A stretch of DNA of 64,000 nt from Periconia sp. R9002 (GCA_023627715.1 JAMAHW010000026.1:425581-489580), one strand, 5' to 3'. Positions 47,971 through 59,605 are shown, numbered from the stretch's first letter. Notes: generated from the letters alone by a model not told the origin. A program made the numbers and translations.

Positions 47971-49052
47971 TTAATCTTCGTCGTGCGCTATCTCTTCCCC
48001 CTCGAATATCCTAGGTAAGAAGAACTTTGTGTTTTCATATACAACAAACGTGACGATGGTATTGGGTATAACTCGCAACGTATTCGGCACCACTCTGTTG
48101 GCTCGTTAGCATCGCAATCACTCCTCATAAAAAGGGATATGCAAGGTAATAACCCACCCTTTATAGAACGCCAAAAATCCCTCATTCCTCCAAGTCTTCC
48201 TCAGCACATCAACCAACCCACTGTACTGACTTGCTGCATTGTACTGCTGCATACGCGCTCGAATCGGCTGGTACGGATACGTAATGGCTCCCGCCAACAA
48301 CTTGCTCAGCCCGCTCATGTATATAAAGTCACCATTGCTCAGCTTATCCATGCCCCCAAGCTGCTCTCCGCGCGCGTGCTTCATGCGTTCGTAAATGGCA
48401 AACTGGACGGCGCCGTGGGCGATGCCGAGAGTCGACGGTAGGAAACCAGCCCAGAGGCCGCTGAGTCCACGGGTGGTATAAACGTGTGCGAGGCCTTCGC
48501 GCATGGTTTTGTAGGCGGCTGGGTGGTTTGCGCCGCGCTCGAGCATGCGGGTTTTTACTACCCAAACGGGGTTTGTGCAGGCGGCGGTTAGCAAGCCTGA
48601 AACGATGTTAGAAAATCCTCTCTCTTTACCACTATCCCAGTGTTCCTTTGCGAAGGAAGCGTACCAGCGAAAATACTCGCGCCGAAGAATTCAGCAGTGC
48701 CTAACCGCTCACCATGGGCCCTCCTCTTCTGCAGTATCTCCTTCGCTCTCCCGTAGAACAAAAAGTACAACCCCCAACCCAAACTATTCCCAAGCATGTT
48801 TGGCCATAATCCTCTATAGAGCGCCTTCACGCCCCCCTCATCCCGTACTACGTTCTGTAAGATGCGGAAGGAGTCCCCTCGACGTGATCTGGTCTGAGTG
48901 TTAAGCTGCAGGCGATTCTTGAGCAGATCGAGAGGGTGGACCGTCAAGCAGGATATCACGCCAGCGCTAAATCCAGCGACACCTTCGACGAGGGAAGGCG
49001 GAAGTGGTTGGTTCTTGGTGGTGCCTTCGAGGGGAGGAAGCGCGCGGGGCAT
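47971..49052 (-). CDS. FLX1: Mitochondrial carrier, FLX1 type (FAD/folate)
   Basis: Exons (minus) 49052-48665, 48596-48158 and 48094-47971 give 316 residues, the standard carrier size. The three tandem carrier repeats each show their signature: HPLDLLKNRLQL, TNPVWVVKTRML and TYPYQPIRARMQ. The FLX1/SLC25A32 subgroup is suggested by PNMLGNSLGWGLYFLFYGRAKE and TNPVWVVKTRM. Yeast Flx1 moves FAD across the inner mitochondrial membrane. The last exon supplies helix six (VVPNTLRVIPNTIVTFVVYE), and its junction is set by frame (GG then A across the 63-bp intron). The substrate is inferred from the subgroup. Confidence 0.9.
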
Positions 49053-49718
49053 GTTCGGATGAGAGATGGATGGTGCGGATGGCGGCGGGAATAAAGAAAT
49101 GTTTTGTGGTTATCCTGCTATCCGATCGACATTTTTTACATAGAGTACAGTTGGGGAGAGTCTCTTGGGCCTGGGAGGGGAATGTCAATGATCATGTCAT
49201 GGCGGTGTAGCAGGAGTCGTGGAGCTATGCCTATGCACATGTGGAGTATGATCAAGCTAGTTATAGCTTGACGTTTTTGGGATTCCTTTGCGTGGGGGTC
49301 GCGACATCGGACGTAGGATGTTTATTCCCGCGGAAAGCAAGCATTTAATGGGGGAAGTACCAAGGTAGGAGTCCGTGTATCGGGGGACAGAGATAATTGT
49401 ATCGTTCCTTATATCTGGAACATCTGCAAAAAGTGTATGGCGCGTAGCATCACATGCAATCAGACACGTCCATTGAAACCTTGAATACGAAACCACGTGA
49501 CCCGTTGCTTTTTGCCGGAAAGCTCCTAACACCCCGCCGTAATTAAACCCCGACGCATCTCAAATGTTTCCAAGTGTCCACATCTAAACTCTCTCCAACC
49601 TCAAACTCCAACCACCACACTCTCTCACCGACCCCAAAAACCCCTCAAAAAACCACCCCAAAACTACACGCGACCAACACTCTTTCCACAAAGTTAAAAA
49701 GGAAAATCGGCAAACACA
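49053..49718. promoter_or_regulatory. Divergent promoter region of the FLX1-type carrier and Sec72 genes
   Basis: A 666-bp interval between two starts pointing apart, with a CA-rich leader immediately before the Sec72 ATG. No other gene is seen. Confidence 0.5.
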
Positions 49719-50318
49719 ATGGAGTCCCTCGACACCTTCACCCTCCTCCCCATATCCATGGACCCCACCACCAAAGCCATAAAGTCCACATCCCCAAACC
49801 CTGCTCTCGACAACGAACTCGCAGCCCTGAACACGCTCCACAAGAACCTCCTCGCAGCCGGCACACCGACAGGAACCCCACCACCCCCCGTCCCTGTCAA
49901 CCCAACGCGCTCCGCGCAAATCGGGAAACTGCGCGAATCCGGCAACAACGAGTTCCGCAAAGGCTCGCACGCGCAAGCCGTAAAACTCTACAGTCTGGCC
50001 ATCGACATGGCGCTGGGCCGGCCGCCGTGGGAACCGTCCGGGCTCGTGCGCGAGGAGGTGTCGGGCTTGCTGAGCAACCGCGCGCAGGCAAATATGGCGC
50101 AGCAGAACTGGGCGGAGGGCGCCGTGGATGCGGAGGCCAGCGTTGAGATGAAGAAGGTGGGGAATGCCAAGGGGTGGTGGCGGAGGGGGAAGTGTCTGCT
50201 TGAGATGGGACGGTTGGACGATGCGGATGAGTGGGTTAAACAGGGGTTGGAGTTTGAGGCTACCGAGCAGGATTTGGTGCAGTTGAAGCAGGAGATTGAG
50301 AAGAGGAAGTCCGGGTAG
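49719..50318 (+). CDS. SEC72: Sec72-like TPR subunit of the Sec62/63 ER translocon complex
   Basis: An intronless frame of 199 residues, close to yeast Sec72 (193). An N-terminal TFTLLPISMDPTTKAIKS segment typical of fungal Sec72 is followed by a TPR region: IGKLRESGNNEFRKGSHAQAVKLYSLAIDMAL, LLSNRAQANMAQQNWAEGAVDAEASVEM and AKGWWRRGKCLLEMGRLDDADEWVKQGLE. There is no signal peptide or membrane segment, as expected of a peripheral ER protein. Sec72 binds Sec71 and recruits cytosolic chaperones for post-translational import. Third positions are GC-rich. Confidence 0.9.
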   Translation: MESLDTFTLLPISMDPTTKAIKSTSPNPALDNELAALNTLHKNLLAAGTPTGTPPPPVPVNPTRSAQIGKLRESGNNEFRKGSHAQAVKLYSLAIDMALGRPPWEPSGLVREEVSGLLSNRAQANMAQQNWAEGAVDAEASVEMKKVGNAKGWWRRGKCLLEMGRLDDADEWVKQGLEFEATEQDLVQLKQEIEKRKSG

Positions 50319-50740
50319 GAGGTGTGCTGGTGAGGAAGGAGGGTATGGGGGTGGGCGATAGGTTTGGGATGGTACCTGCGGAGGTATCATGCCCTGTGTT
50401 GTATGCATTGCGAGGCGTTTGGGCGCTCTGGCTGGGTCATCGTCATGTGGATACAATGGATATGGTATGCGATGCTTTCAACGACAATGCATTTCAATTT
50501 GATCTTTCTGTCATCTGAACCCGTTCCTCTTCCCCCCCCNNNNNNNNNNATTTGCATTTAAATTTTTTCTTTCTGTAATTTTTAACAGTTACATTCGCAC
50601 CCCCCCCCCCACCCCCCTCCTACCCCTAATATGCTGGAACACCACTCAACCAACCAAGAAAAACCAAACCCCCCATGGATCCCCGGACCATCGTAAAGTA
50701 CAAATTCGCAAACATCCACTTGGTACACATCTTCCCCAAC
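50319..50740. other. Convergent spacer containing an assembly gap
   Basis: Poly-C runs lie beside the N tract and again at 50599-50610. Nothing coding is seen. Confidence 0.7.
50540..50549. other. 10-N assembly gap
   Basis: Ten N bases follow a run of eight or nine C. The round size and homopolymer flank suggest a placeholder of unknown true length, most likely an unresolved poly-C stretch. Confidence 0.95.
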
Positions 50741-51636
50741 CTACTCCCCCTCGCCCTCTCTTTCCCCGGGACCCTTCCACTTCATGATGCGAAACTTCTG
50801 ATCCCCCACCAAAATCGGCTGCGTATGATGGTGATGACACGTCGTCTCACCCGTACCCCTCGTCCTCCTCCTCAAATAATAAAACACCAGCCCCGCGATC
50901 GCCACAATGCCCAGACCGCCGAGCACGCTGGCGACGATGGGGCCTTTGTGAGATTCGACTGCGGGTTGCTGGGGAGAGGGGGATGTAGGTGTAGGTGAAG
51001 GTGCGGGTGATGGGGAGGACGAAGGGGAAGGGGGGACGGTGGATGATGCGAGAACGTTGGCTGCGATGGTGAAGGTGTCTTGTCGGTATGCGGTGTCGCA
51101 GTTTACGAAGCTGTAGGTGGTGGCTGGGGATGAGGAGGGGGAGGCGACGAGGAGGTTTGTGTAGCAGTATGCGTTGTTTGATGCTGTGCTGTATCTCCCG
51201 TTAGATAAAGTAGAAAAAACTAAACCCCGAATCTCGAAACACATATTCCCCGACTTCCACTTCCACGTAACCAGTCCAGAATTCGAGGATGATAAAGGAA
51301 ATTCATCAAGAAAAAAAAAACATACCACGTCGCCGTCAAATACCCCTCACCAACCCCCATCTTCCCACACCCACCGCTCCCATCCGCATTCGCCGCACAA
51401 GAATGCGAGTCAATACAAGCCTTCACAATCGGACAATCTTTCACGTCCGCGATGCTCATCGCGCAGAACCCGAAGTATCCCGCTGAAGTGTCGACGGCGC
51501 ATTTCGAAGACGTGCCCGGTGCGGACCATCCCTTGGATGTGTCGCCGGTGAGGTAGCCGCAGACGGTTGGTGCTGGGGGGTTTTCGAGATTATGGCGAGG
51601 TTGAATGGGGGGTGTGATTTGGGGGTTGGAGGGCAT
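50741..51636 (-). CDS. Single-pass membrane protein with Cys-rich ectodomain and Ser/Pro stalk
   Basis: Exons (minus) 51636-51326 and 51188-50741 give 252 residues. A Cys-rich domain (about 25-130: TVCGYLTGD, SSKCAVDTS, YFGFCAM, DCPIVKACIDSHSC, then AYCYTN) resembles the ectodomain of fungal surface proteins described as Mid2-like or WSC-like. A Ser/Pro stalk follows, then one membrane helix (about 189-211, GPIVASVLGGLGIVAIAGLV) and a basic flank (YYLRRRTR), so the N-terminus should face out. No cleavable signal peptide precedes it, unlike its downstream neighbour. A TATA-like string sits about 105 bp above the ATG, arguing against a missed 5' exon. Role unknown; wall sensing is a guess. Confidence 0.75.
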
Positions 51637-52971
51637 GGTGGATGGATGGGTGGGTTTGAGAGAGGGTAGGAGGGGATGGAGAAGGTGTTGGGGGTATATG
51701 GATATGGGGTTTTGCTTGGAGTGAGCGGGTGAAGATTACAATATATACTCGTAGCACCATGCTGTTGCAGGGCGAATATCAGGGGTATTTTAAGGAGGCC
51801 ACATGATTTCGTGAGAAGGCGTAACACGAGGGAGTCGGTCAGACCCGCTGGTAACATCATGGCACGTTCTGACAGGTCAATAGCTGTCAAAATGTTACCA
51901 CACAATCTCCCAGACTTCGACATGATCCAACTGCGAAGCAATCCCGTGCATTAGACACGGTTCAGTGTTGCAGTGACATGCCTGCACTTGCCGCTCACCA
52001 CAGGAGTGGCAGCACAGAAACTAGGCGCCATGCTTGCGGGTGTATATGATTGGTGTGTCAATGCTTTTTTGGGTAGCACTATGTGGTGCACAATGAGCGT
52101 AGCACGAAAAGAATCGATGTTTTGGAAAACTGTTTCCGTTTTTTAGTGAATGGAGAGGGAAATATGGGGTCAGCGTTCATGGGGTGCGAGTTTGAGTTAG
52201 ACATTCTGGGGCTGGTATTTGCCCTCGTTCAAGGCGATTCTATCGAATGCGTATCTCGTAATATCGAAAATACTCATCGATGGTTGAAAGGTGATATATA
52301 TGTACCAGTTGATCGACAGAGTGCAAGTGTACAAAGTTGAAGTGGTATACGGATATCGGTTCGGTTATGCTTTCCCTAGGTATGTATACTGAACGTGCCT
52401 AATTAGGAAGGTATTCTGAAAAACCGTTGACTACAGCTGACTGCATGGTCCATCACTGCACACGCTGCAATTCCTGCGTTCCCTGCACATGCTGCACTCG
52501 CCTACCCGCGCTGCACCATTACACAAATTAATTAATTTTCCCAACTATTTTTTTGAGCCGAAGATTCGCTATTTTGGTTCTTGCCCGACTGTTATCAGTA
52601 TAATTTTTTTTTTCTAAAAATTGATATATTCCCGTAGTCTTTGAAAACATGTCAAAGTTACATGTATGTACGCTGTTAGGTTACGGTATCCTATGAAATA
52701 CGTGGTGACGATAAAAACCGTACAACGGAGGTGAGACCTGCACGTTCGTCAAGAATTGAAAACACGCTTCCTTGGTAGGAATATCATGAGACCATGTTTA
52801 ACCATCACCCTAGATTTCCTTGTCTACTTTGCAGTGTGCAACCATTTACCCATTCTCTTCTCAATCAGTTCTTTTCCACTCTACCACATATAAATCTCCA
52901 ACGCCCCCATTATCCGACCAAAATCTGAATTCACACAGGGGCATCGAGCAGCAAAGTGCCGTAATTGCATG
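51637..52971. other. Spacer between the two single-pass membrane protein genes
   Basis: A 1.3-kb stretch, AT-rich toward its right side. An 85-codon frame at 52083-52340 shows no domain and is not called. Confidence 0.55.
51741..51747 (-). promoter_or_regulatory. TATA-like element upstream of the Cys-rich membrane protein gene
   Basis: On the minus strand the string reads as a TATATAT core about 105 bp upstream of the ATG at 51636, followed by a CCATC-rich leader. Confidence 0.35.
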
Positions 52972-53726
52972 CTATATCCGAGATTGTACCACCCCAAACA
53001 CGCTCTCCATCTCTTCATTTGCAACAGGATTATCAACCTCCTGAGAATCCGTCATTTCCGTAAGCTCTATCATTTCGACAGCTGTAACACTGCTGCTGAT
53101 ACTCTCAGCTCCTCGTCGCCGTTTCTTGATTTTCTTAGCGATGATCGAGGCTCCTACGATTGTGAATGCGACGAGGGCGGCTACGGCGCCGATGACTGTT
53201 TTTTTAAACACGGTGTCAGCGAATGTCGGGGCGTGAAGTTGGTAGATGATCTTTATCGTCTCCTTTGAGGACAGAAGTTGAGAAGATTAGATTACTCACT
53301 GCCTGATATCATGCCAGGTTGCGGAGTGGACGGCGGCGGAGGTGGCGATGTTGAAATTGATGGTGACGACGGGAAACCAGTCGTTGGTTTTGATTTTCGA
53401 GGGACTTCTGACGTGGAAAATGCAGTTCTCGATGCAGAGAGTGTCTGGGTGAAACCCGGGAATAGTAGAGCAAGATAGGCTGGAGTGATCGAATTGGACA
53501 GTTGCGGAGTGTGGGCAGAAGCATTCTCTTCTATCGTCATGCAATGAAAGGCGGCATCAGCTGCGTCGCCATTCATATACGTACACACCGATGCAGTCGT
53601 ACTTTGTAGCTGGCGCGGACGGTGAAGAGAAAGGGAAGTTGAGCTGGTCGTCTGGGTTTGTTCTTCACGGCTCGCAAAAACGTATCCCAAGGAAAAGAAG
53701 AAGCAGACGATACGCAAAGGATGCAT
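52972..53726 (-). CDS. Secreted-entry single-pass membrane protein with Ser/Pro stalk
   Basis: Exons (minus) 53726-53300 and 53195-52972 (104-bp intron) give 216 residues. A clear signal peptide (MHPLRIVCFFFSLGYVFAS) is followed by a Ser/Thr/Pro-rich ectodomain with only two or three Cys (VCTYMNGDAADAAFHC). One helix spans about 143-163 (IIGAVAALVAFTIVGASII), followed by a strongly basic stop-transfer (KKIKKRRR) and an acidic tail. This is the layout of O-mannosylated fungal wall sensors, but the family is not recognised. It has the same strand, exon count and stalk style as the gene at 50741-51636 and may be a shortened relative: VCxYxxGD occurs in both. Confidence 0.75.
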
Positions 53727-54206
53727 CGCCCGCAACAGCTATATTGTTGTGAGAAATACAATAGTTGTTGGAGGCATTGGAGAAGTCAGGGGGACTTCTT
53801 GTTAATACCGGCGCTGAGACGGGATGTCCCTGAAGTGTACGACAATAACAATGTCGTGACCAGATTTCAGGCCATTCGGAACATTGCTCTTGGTTTCATC
53901 TTCCCGTCATAATCGTACTTGTATAACCTGTATACATTTCGACTTTCTGCGAAGGTTTAGTTGAAGACCGCCTTGCCATCTTTATGCTAAATAAAATTGT
54001 GACAAGATGTCGTGCTATTCCGGAGATGTAGTCCACTGGAAGGGGGGTCAGTGAACATTCAGGTTTTCACTGTTCCATCGACTGCGTAATTGTTATTTGT
54101 AGTCCATCCGACCTTTGTCATGAATTTCATAAGGCTGTGAATCTCTCTGTAATGCGAGATGTATACAGATGAGAATGCATCATCATTATCGGATTCGCTA
54201 TCTGGT
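53727..54206. other. Spacer between membrane protein gene and CorA-like locus
   Basis: A 480-bp stretch with no gene seen. Confidence 0.55.
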
Positions 54207-57070
54207 TTAATAGAACATTTCCCTAATGTCAACAACCCGCTTTGGCCGGGCATCTGCTACGCCATTGACCCTTCGCCGATGTACCTTTCTCGAGGCTACG
54301 AATGGTGTGAATGCTGACTTTCCTCTATCCAAACTCCCCGACGATTGGATCTTACTGTCACCCCCTTCTTCCTCGTCACATTCTTTGACACGTTTCAGTG
54401 AAGGAGCTGTCGATCGCCCTGCGACCTTTCGGTTATCCCACAATTTTACCTTCTTAGCCCCGACTTTGTCTTTTATGCTACTTCCTCCAAACGCGACGAT
54501 GAGCGAGATGCCTCCGATGGCAATAGTGATAGGTAGCGCAACCTCCCAGAAAAGTACCTGCGTATTCTCCAGGTTTCTCATGTCTGAAGTGTTCATGCCA
54601 AAGAAAGCTGCTACAAAAGACAATGGAAGGAAAATAACCGTTACGAGGGTGAACATCAGAATGGCCTTCGAATGGCCTTCCTCCGAAATCTCAATATTTT
54701 ACTTGAGCACCTGGGTTATCCCGACGATTCGATCATGCAGCATGTCAAATTCATCCTTGGTCAAGTCTTTCAAGTCTTGGCTAGCTTCCAAAACCGGCTT
54801 TTCTAGGTCCAGGTAGCTATCGATGCGCACTTGGTTCGTAATTCGATAGCTTCTGTCGCTCAAAACCATTCTCAGTCCACTCAGCATATTGTGCTGTTGT
54901 GCGCGGACAGAGGAAATGATTTCGAGTTCTTCTTCTAGCAAATGAAGCTCTCTAAGTAGCCGTTTCGACGGCCGTCGGTTCGCATCATACCGCTAACAAT
55001 TTAGCCTAACGTAAAGATGTTAACTTCAAGATAGGCTCAATACTCACAAGATTTGAGAGATGGTTCTGATAAAGTGCCTCCACACCATGGTCATCAATCA
55101 ATGGCCTTGTTATAAGGATCATGATAGCATAGAAAACAATAGTCTCTGGAGGAGTATTGTGGCTCTCCCTATGTGACTCTCGCGTCCTTCTTCTGCTGCT
55201 TCCCGTGCTCCTTGAGCTGACACTTCCCGTTCTCGATGATGCAGTCCGACTCTGCGGTCTTAGTTCAACGGCGTGCCGTTCCGAGCGCCCAGGACGGTTT
55301 GCTACACGTTGATTTTCTACTCTGCGCCGAACCCATGCATAGTTATGCTTAGTATTCTCCCGAGGCCTAATATTGCCTCTAGAGCCACTGGACTTTAATC
55401 GACGGGTATGTTCGAACAAGATCTCCGTGTCCTCGGAATCCATCTCGCGAAGAATAGCGATATAGTCTGGATCAAGGAGATTTATTTCGTACGGGATACC
55501 ATAATAGAGTAATGTATCGACTTCGAGATGCTCCTTATGTACTTTGAAGTACGTGGGCAAGTCTGTGGTGGTTGAAGTCTGCGCTTGTGGCGGTGTTGAG
55601 GCTTCCTGGTGGTGGACGATTTCATATTCATCTTGGCGTGGTCTCTGAATCTCTGGGTCTTCGGCATTTCTCCGTAATGCTTCTGTCACTGCATCTCTGA
55701 TTATGGTTTTTAGCGTAAGATCATCTAATTCTAGTAATTTCCGGTTCATTGCATTATCGCCTTCTCGTGAGGAGTTGTCGTGGGTGCGGTTTTTCAATCC
55801 ACTCGAGCTCGGTACGTCGAGCTTTGTATCTGCATCTGCTACCGATTCGGTATCCATACCATCTTCATTCTCAGAGTCTGCCCCTGACTGCTTTTTAGCA
55901 GTGATCTGAGACTTGATCTCCTCATCCTCATCTATTGTAACTTGCGCCCCTTCGCTTTCACTGAACCCATCTTGGTATACTTTGGGTGGCTCACTAGGTA
56001 TAGTATCTGTTATTACGCTGGAAGCATCTCCAGGAGGGCCAAGTGGGATCTCAGTACTGATCTGGTCATGTTGAGAAGGCACGGAAGATGTCGATGTGCG
56101 GCCACTGTTGGTTTCAAGGCTATTCTCATCGACAAATTCGATATCTTTCCCAAAACACTCCGAGAGACTCGAAGGACCGCAAGTGATGATGGTTTCGGAT
56201 TGTAAAACCATGGCCCAGAGTTGTGGTACACGAAGATATTGGTTTTTCTGTACGCCTCTGAATTTTCCAAAGATTTGTTCAGACTCTCTTTCCAACGTGA
56301 TTTCTTGAGGATAGTGGGATTGAATCAGGTCTCTTGGCACATGGAGAGGGCTGTTTCTCGGCAAATTTGGGGGTTTCCTTTTGCTGGTGTCAAAATAGGG
56401 ACACGAGACGAAAATGGCTGACAGGTCCGGCTGTGCCCATTGCTTCTGATCAGTTCCGTCACATCGCAACACCGTGCCTGGGTCTATGAAGCGCCTGTAA
56501 TCGGATTTTTCTTCATGTCTCTGCTGGACCTTTTTCAGTAGACACATGACTACCGGGACGAGATCGCTGTGGTGTTGCAGTGTGGTCTGGATTACAAGCG
56601 ACTGCAAAGAACCCATCAGCCACATTTCGCTTATAACGAGAGCTCATGTACCTTGAAATGTTCAAAAGAGATGCTTCCTGTTTGAAAATGTCTTGACAAA
56701 TTTAGTCAACTGACCGGCGCAGGTTACTTATCACTTACACCCAGCGTGCTGCAGTTGTCGGGCTATCATCCTGTGAATGTTCTGATATTTCTTTGGTGGT
56801 AATGCGAAAATCAATGCCAGGGTCCTCTCCTCCCAAATGTTGTGTTACTACTCCTGCAACGATATCCTTCTTTTCACGAAAGTAACTTTGCTCTTCTTGG
56901 AAATTGGAACCTGTGGAGCGTTTGGCGTTCAATATGCTTTGGTTTGTATCTGGAGTGTTCAGGTCGATCGCGATCACATACTCGTCCCCGTCACTATCGC
57001 GGTCTTGCTCCTCCTCGAAGTACTTTTTGCGGGACTCGAGATCCCCCAAAAAGTTGAATCGTGGAGCCAT
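54207..57070 (-). pseudogene. CorA-like magnesium-transporter-family gene interrupted by an in-frame stop
   Basis: Exons (minus) 57070-56739, 56673-56652 (22-bp micro-exon), 56601-55048 and 54992 onward. Up to a TAA at 54701-54699 the product is 733 residues. The frame reopens directly after the stop (NIEISEEGHSKAILMFTLVT) and runs without shift to 54207, through the CorA hallmark GMN (SFVAAFFGMNTSD), a second helix and a basic tail; full length would be about 897. The region before the stop is the long cytosolic part (SLVIQTTLQHHSDLVPVVMC, a Ser/Glu-rich middle, ETIVFYAIMILITRPLI, then a coiled helix LLREL...LEEELEII). Without the membrane segments it could not transport. No intron removes the TAA: the only nearby donor gives 37 bases and a frame break. 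Options are a recent pseudogene, sequencing error, readthrough or a soluble product. Confidence 0.8.
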
Positions 57071-57916
57071 GGCATCCAGAAATGATGGTCAAATGTTGCT
57101 TGCGATACTTCATAGAATTGGCCTGGAATACAGTTTGAAGTTCACCTACCTAGCCAAGGCTGCAAACTGCACCCCAGCTCAGCTCAGCTCTCAGCTCCTT
57201 CAGCCTCGCTATTCACGCTCAGCATTGGCAGATCACTGCAGCACATGTCTCCACACGGATATTAGCACTATAGAAATCAGTGCTCTGCCATCCTCGCTCA
57301 CGGTTCGGACTATTTCAGAGCCTTGTAGTACTCGGTATTTGGTGCACTCCCTTCAGAGTATCGGCCATCATGCTTGATATTATGAGGCAATTCAACGGGC
57401 ATCAGTGTAAATGGTAGGTTGGGACTTAGTCAAAATGTTTTTAAAGTGTTTTCATCTTTGCAATTGATTGGTGCAATCCTCGGCAGGTAGTATCGTGATG
57501 AGGGTGTAAATTTCCATATAACGCATTTTGTATGTAGACAGATGAAAATCCGTTACACTGTGTTCCGATTTGAGAGATATATGGTTGATGGCATATTAGT
57601 ATGCGCTGTGATCTTTTCTAATTCAAAACCAACGAAATCCATGCAGAATAACAGTTTGAAGATGTGGTAAGAGAAGGCGTTGGAAGAGGGTAGAATGGAG
57701 TTGATGTCTAATAGGGGTGACTAAGCACAGGTAAGGGACCCTGAGCACCGTGGCCTTTTGGGGTCGCCAAGCGCTAAATGCGCTAGTTCATTCACCCGCC
57801 ACAAAAGTTCCCTGTTGCTCTTCTCCCCACCATCTGCTCTCCATTCGCGCAAGAAGAGCCACGAGCCAGACCCAAACTCGACAAGATCCAGACCGAAGTC
57901 ATCTCACTCACTCAAC
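57071..57916. promoter_or_regulatory. Divergent promoter region of the CorA-like and Pho88 genes
   Basis: An 846-bp interval between starts pointing apart, with no coding signal. Specific elements were not assigned. Confidence 0.45.
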
Positions 57917-58656
57917 ATGGCGCTCAACCCGCAGGTGTACGTTCCAAGACTTTGATTCCAAAGAGACGCTACTAACTTCTACGGTTTAGGACCAACCTCA
58001 TCATTATCCTGTATGCCTCGCGATCTCCAGCTTCGCCCAGCATTGCCAGCTAACAATTGCTAGTGCATTTATGCAAATCTCTAAGAAGGTGCCATTTGAT
58101 GATCCAAACGTCCTAAACGGCGTACGTGCGCTCTACATCCTCTCCAACGTCATCATTGCCGGTATCTACCTCTACGTTTCGGCCCAAATAAACAAGAAGA
58201 ATGGTGCGTCTACTCAGTCTGCGCAAAAGATCGCCCACAGCAGTCAACTAACAATCCCCAGACATGACTGTCCTCAAATACGTCGAGCCCGCCCCCATGG
58301 GTTCCGGCGAAGAACCCAAATACGTCGCAACCACCGTCAAGGCCTACGACCAGCAACAACTCAAGTCGCTTTTCAAGGCCCAGCTCATGGGCGTCGGCAT
58401 GATGGGTTTCATGCACCTTTACATGAAGTACACCAACCCTCTCCTCATCCAGTCCATCATTCCTCTCAAGGGCGCTTTCGAGGGCAACTTGGTCAAGATC
58501 CACCTTTTGGGTCAGCCAGCGACGGGCGAGCTCCAGAGGCCGTTCAAGGCAAGCGGTGGTCTTATGGGAGCTATGCAGGGTGGAGAAATCAAGACCGACA
58601 AGAAGAGCGTCGAGGCTGCTGAGCGTGCTGGACGCGGTGGTGTCAAGGACGAGTAG
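57917..58656 (+). CDS. PHO88: Pho88/Snd3 ER membrane protein
   Basis: Exons 57917-57936, 57990-58010, 58064-58203 and 58262-58656 give 191 residues, as in yeast Pho88 (188). The first two exons are tiny (20 and 21 bp) and encode MALNPQVTNLIIIL, which becomes the first membrane helix (NLIIILAFMQI). A second helix (LNGVRALYILSNVIIAGIYLYVSAQI) follows, then LKYVEP and a conserved cytosolic part (KAQLMGVGMMGFMHLYMKYTNPLLIQSI). Pho88, also called Snd3, takes part in SRP-independent targeting of membrane proteins to the ER and was first found through phosphate transport. Junctions are fixed by frame and match the family. Confidence 0.95.
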
Positions 58657-59605
58657 ATCATACGGCTCTCCTGTGCGGCGATTGGGTGGTATTTTTCCTG
58701 CCCTTTAGCACTTGAGGTCTCTTCTCTCCAATATCATTCGGGATTCAAGGTTTAAAAGGGGGTCAAATGATAAATCTGTGCCAACATTTGGGTTATAGAT
58801 CGTTTAATGTGCGTGCGATAATTGTATTGTATTAGTCCTTACGGACAAGTGTACATCGCGAAGAAAAAAGAAGACACAAGGATCACTCCCGCTTCTCTGG
58901 CCATACATCAAGTGATACCAACCTTCAACACAAAGTGAGCCATGAAAAAAAATCTAATCTCACAGTCGAAATACATGGATGAACCTTACAAATTATCCCC
59001 TCTCCCTTTAACACTTCTCACCCTCCTCTATCTCCATCACCCCCTTTAAAAATCCCACCAGCAGCTCCACAGTGTCTCTCTATCCTACCGATACATCGCT
59101 TGTTCTATTCTCCATTCCACCACTATCGCGAGGATGTTTTCAAGTAGGGAAGTGTATCTTGTCCTCTATCTTCCCTATCTTCCCTAGTTTTCGAGGCGGT
59201 GTTGACACTTCTCAAGCTTCTACTTACCAATGTTGATTTTTTCTTTTCTCTTTTGCCTGCCGATGGTCTTCAGAGAAATCACGGAAGCTTTTATTCGTAG
59301 ATTTATTGTTTCTCCTGGCGCGTCAGTTACCAGCGTGTCAGGATTCTGTATTATAGTGAAAATAGCATTCAATGGCTATCCAGTGTAGGGTTACAATTCA
59401 GGATTTGGCTCCTGCGCCGAGAAATCCCCATTGTTGGCGTTAATTGGTGTTACTTTATTATGCAATGTCCCACTCGGAAGTTGATTTAGTGTCTACGATC
59501 ATTCGGGCATTCGACATGTATAACGAAACGTTTAGCTAGGTATATATTATGAACCTCTACAGAATCAATTGACAGATTACAAAAAGAAGGGTCTTGAACA
59601 AATAG
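58657..59605. other. Convergent spacer between Pho88 and dynamin-like genes
   Basis: A 949-bp pyrimidine-rich then AT-rich stretch holding two 3' UTRs. No gene is seen. Confidence 0.6.

Noticed and set aside
49584..50456. 290-codon minus-strand frame opposite Sec72
   Set aside because: A shadow of GC-rich Sec72 codons, with Leu/Pro/Arg-rich nonsense translation.
51456..51941. 161-codon minus-strand frame upstream of the Cys-rich membrane protein
   Set aside because: Different frame from the real gene; it spans the leader and has a proline-rich translation. It was considered as a source of a missing signal peptide, but no splice joins it.
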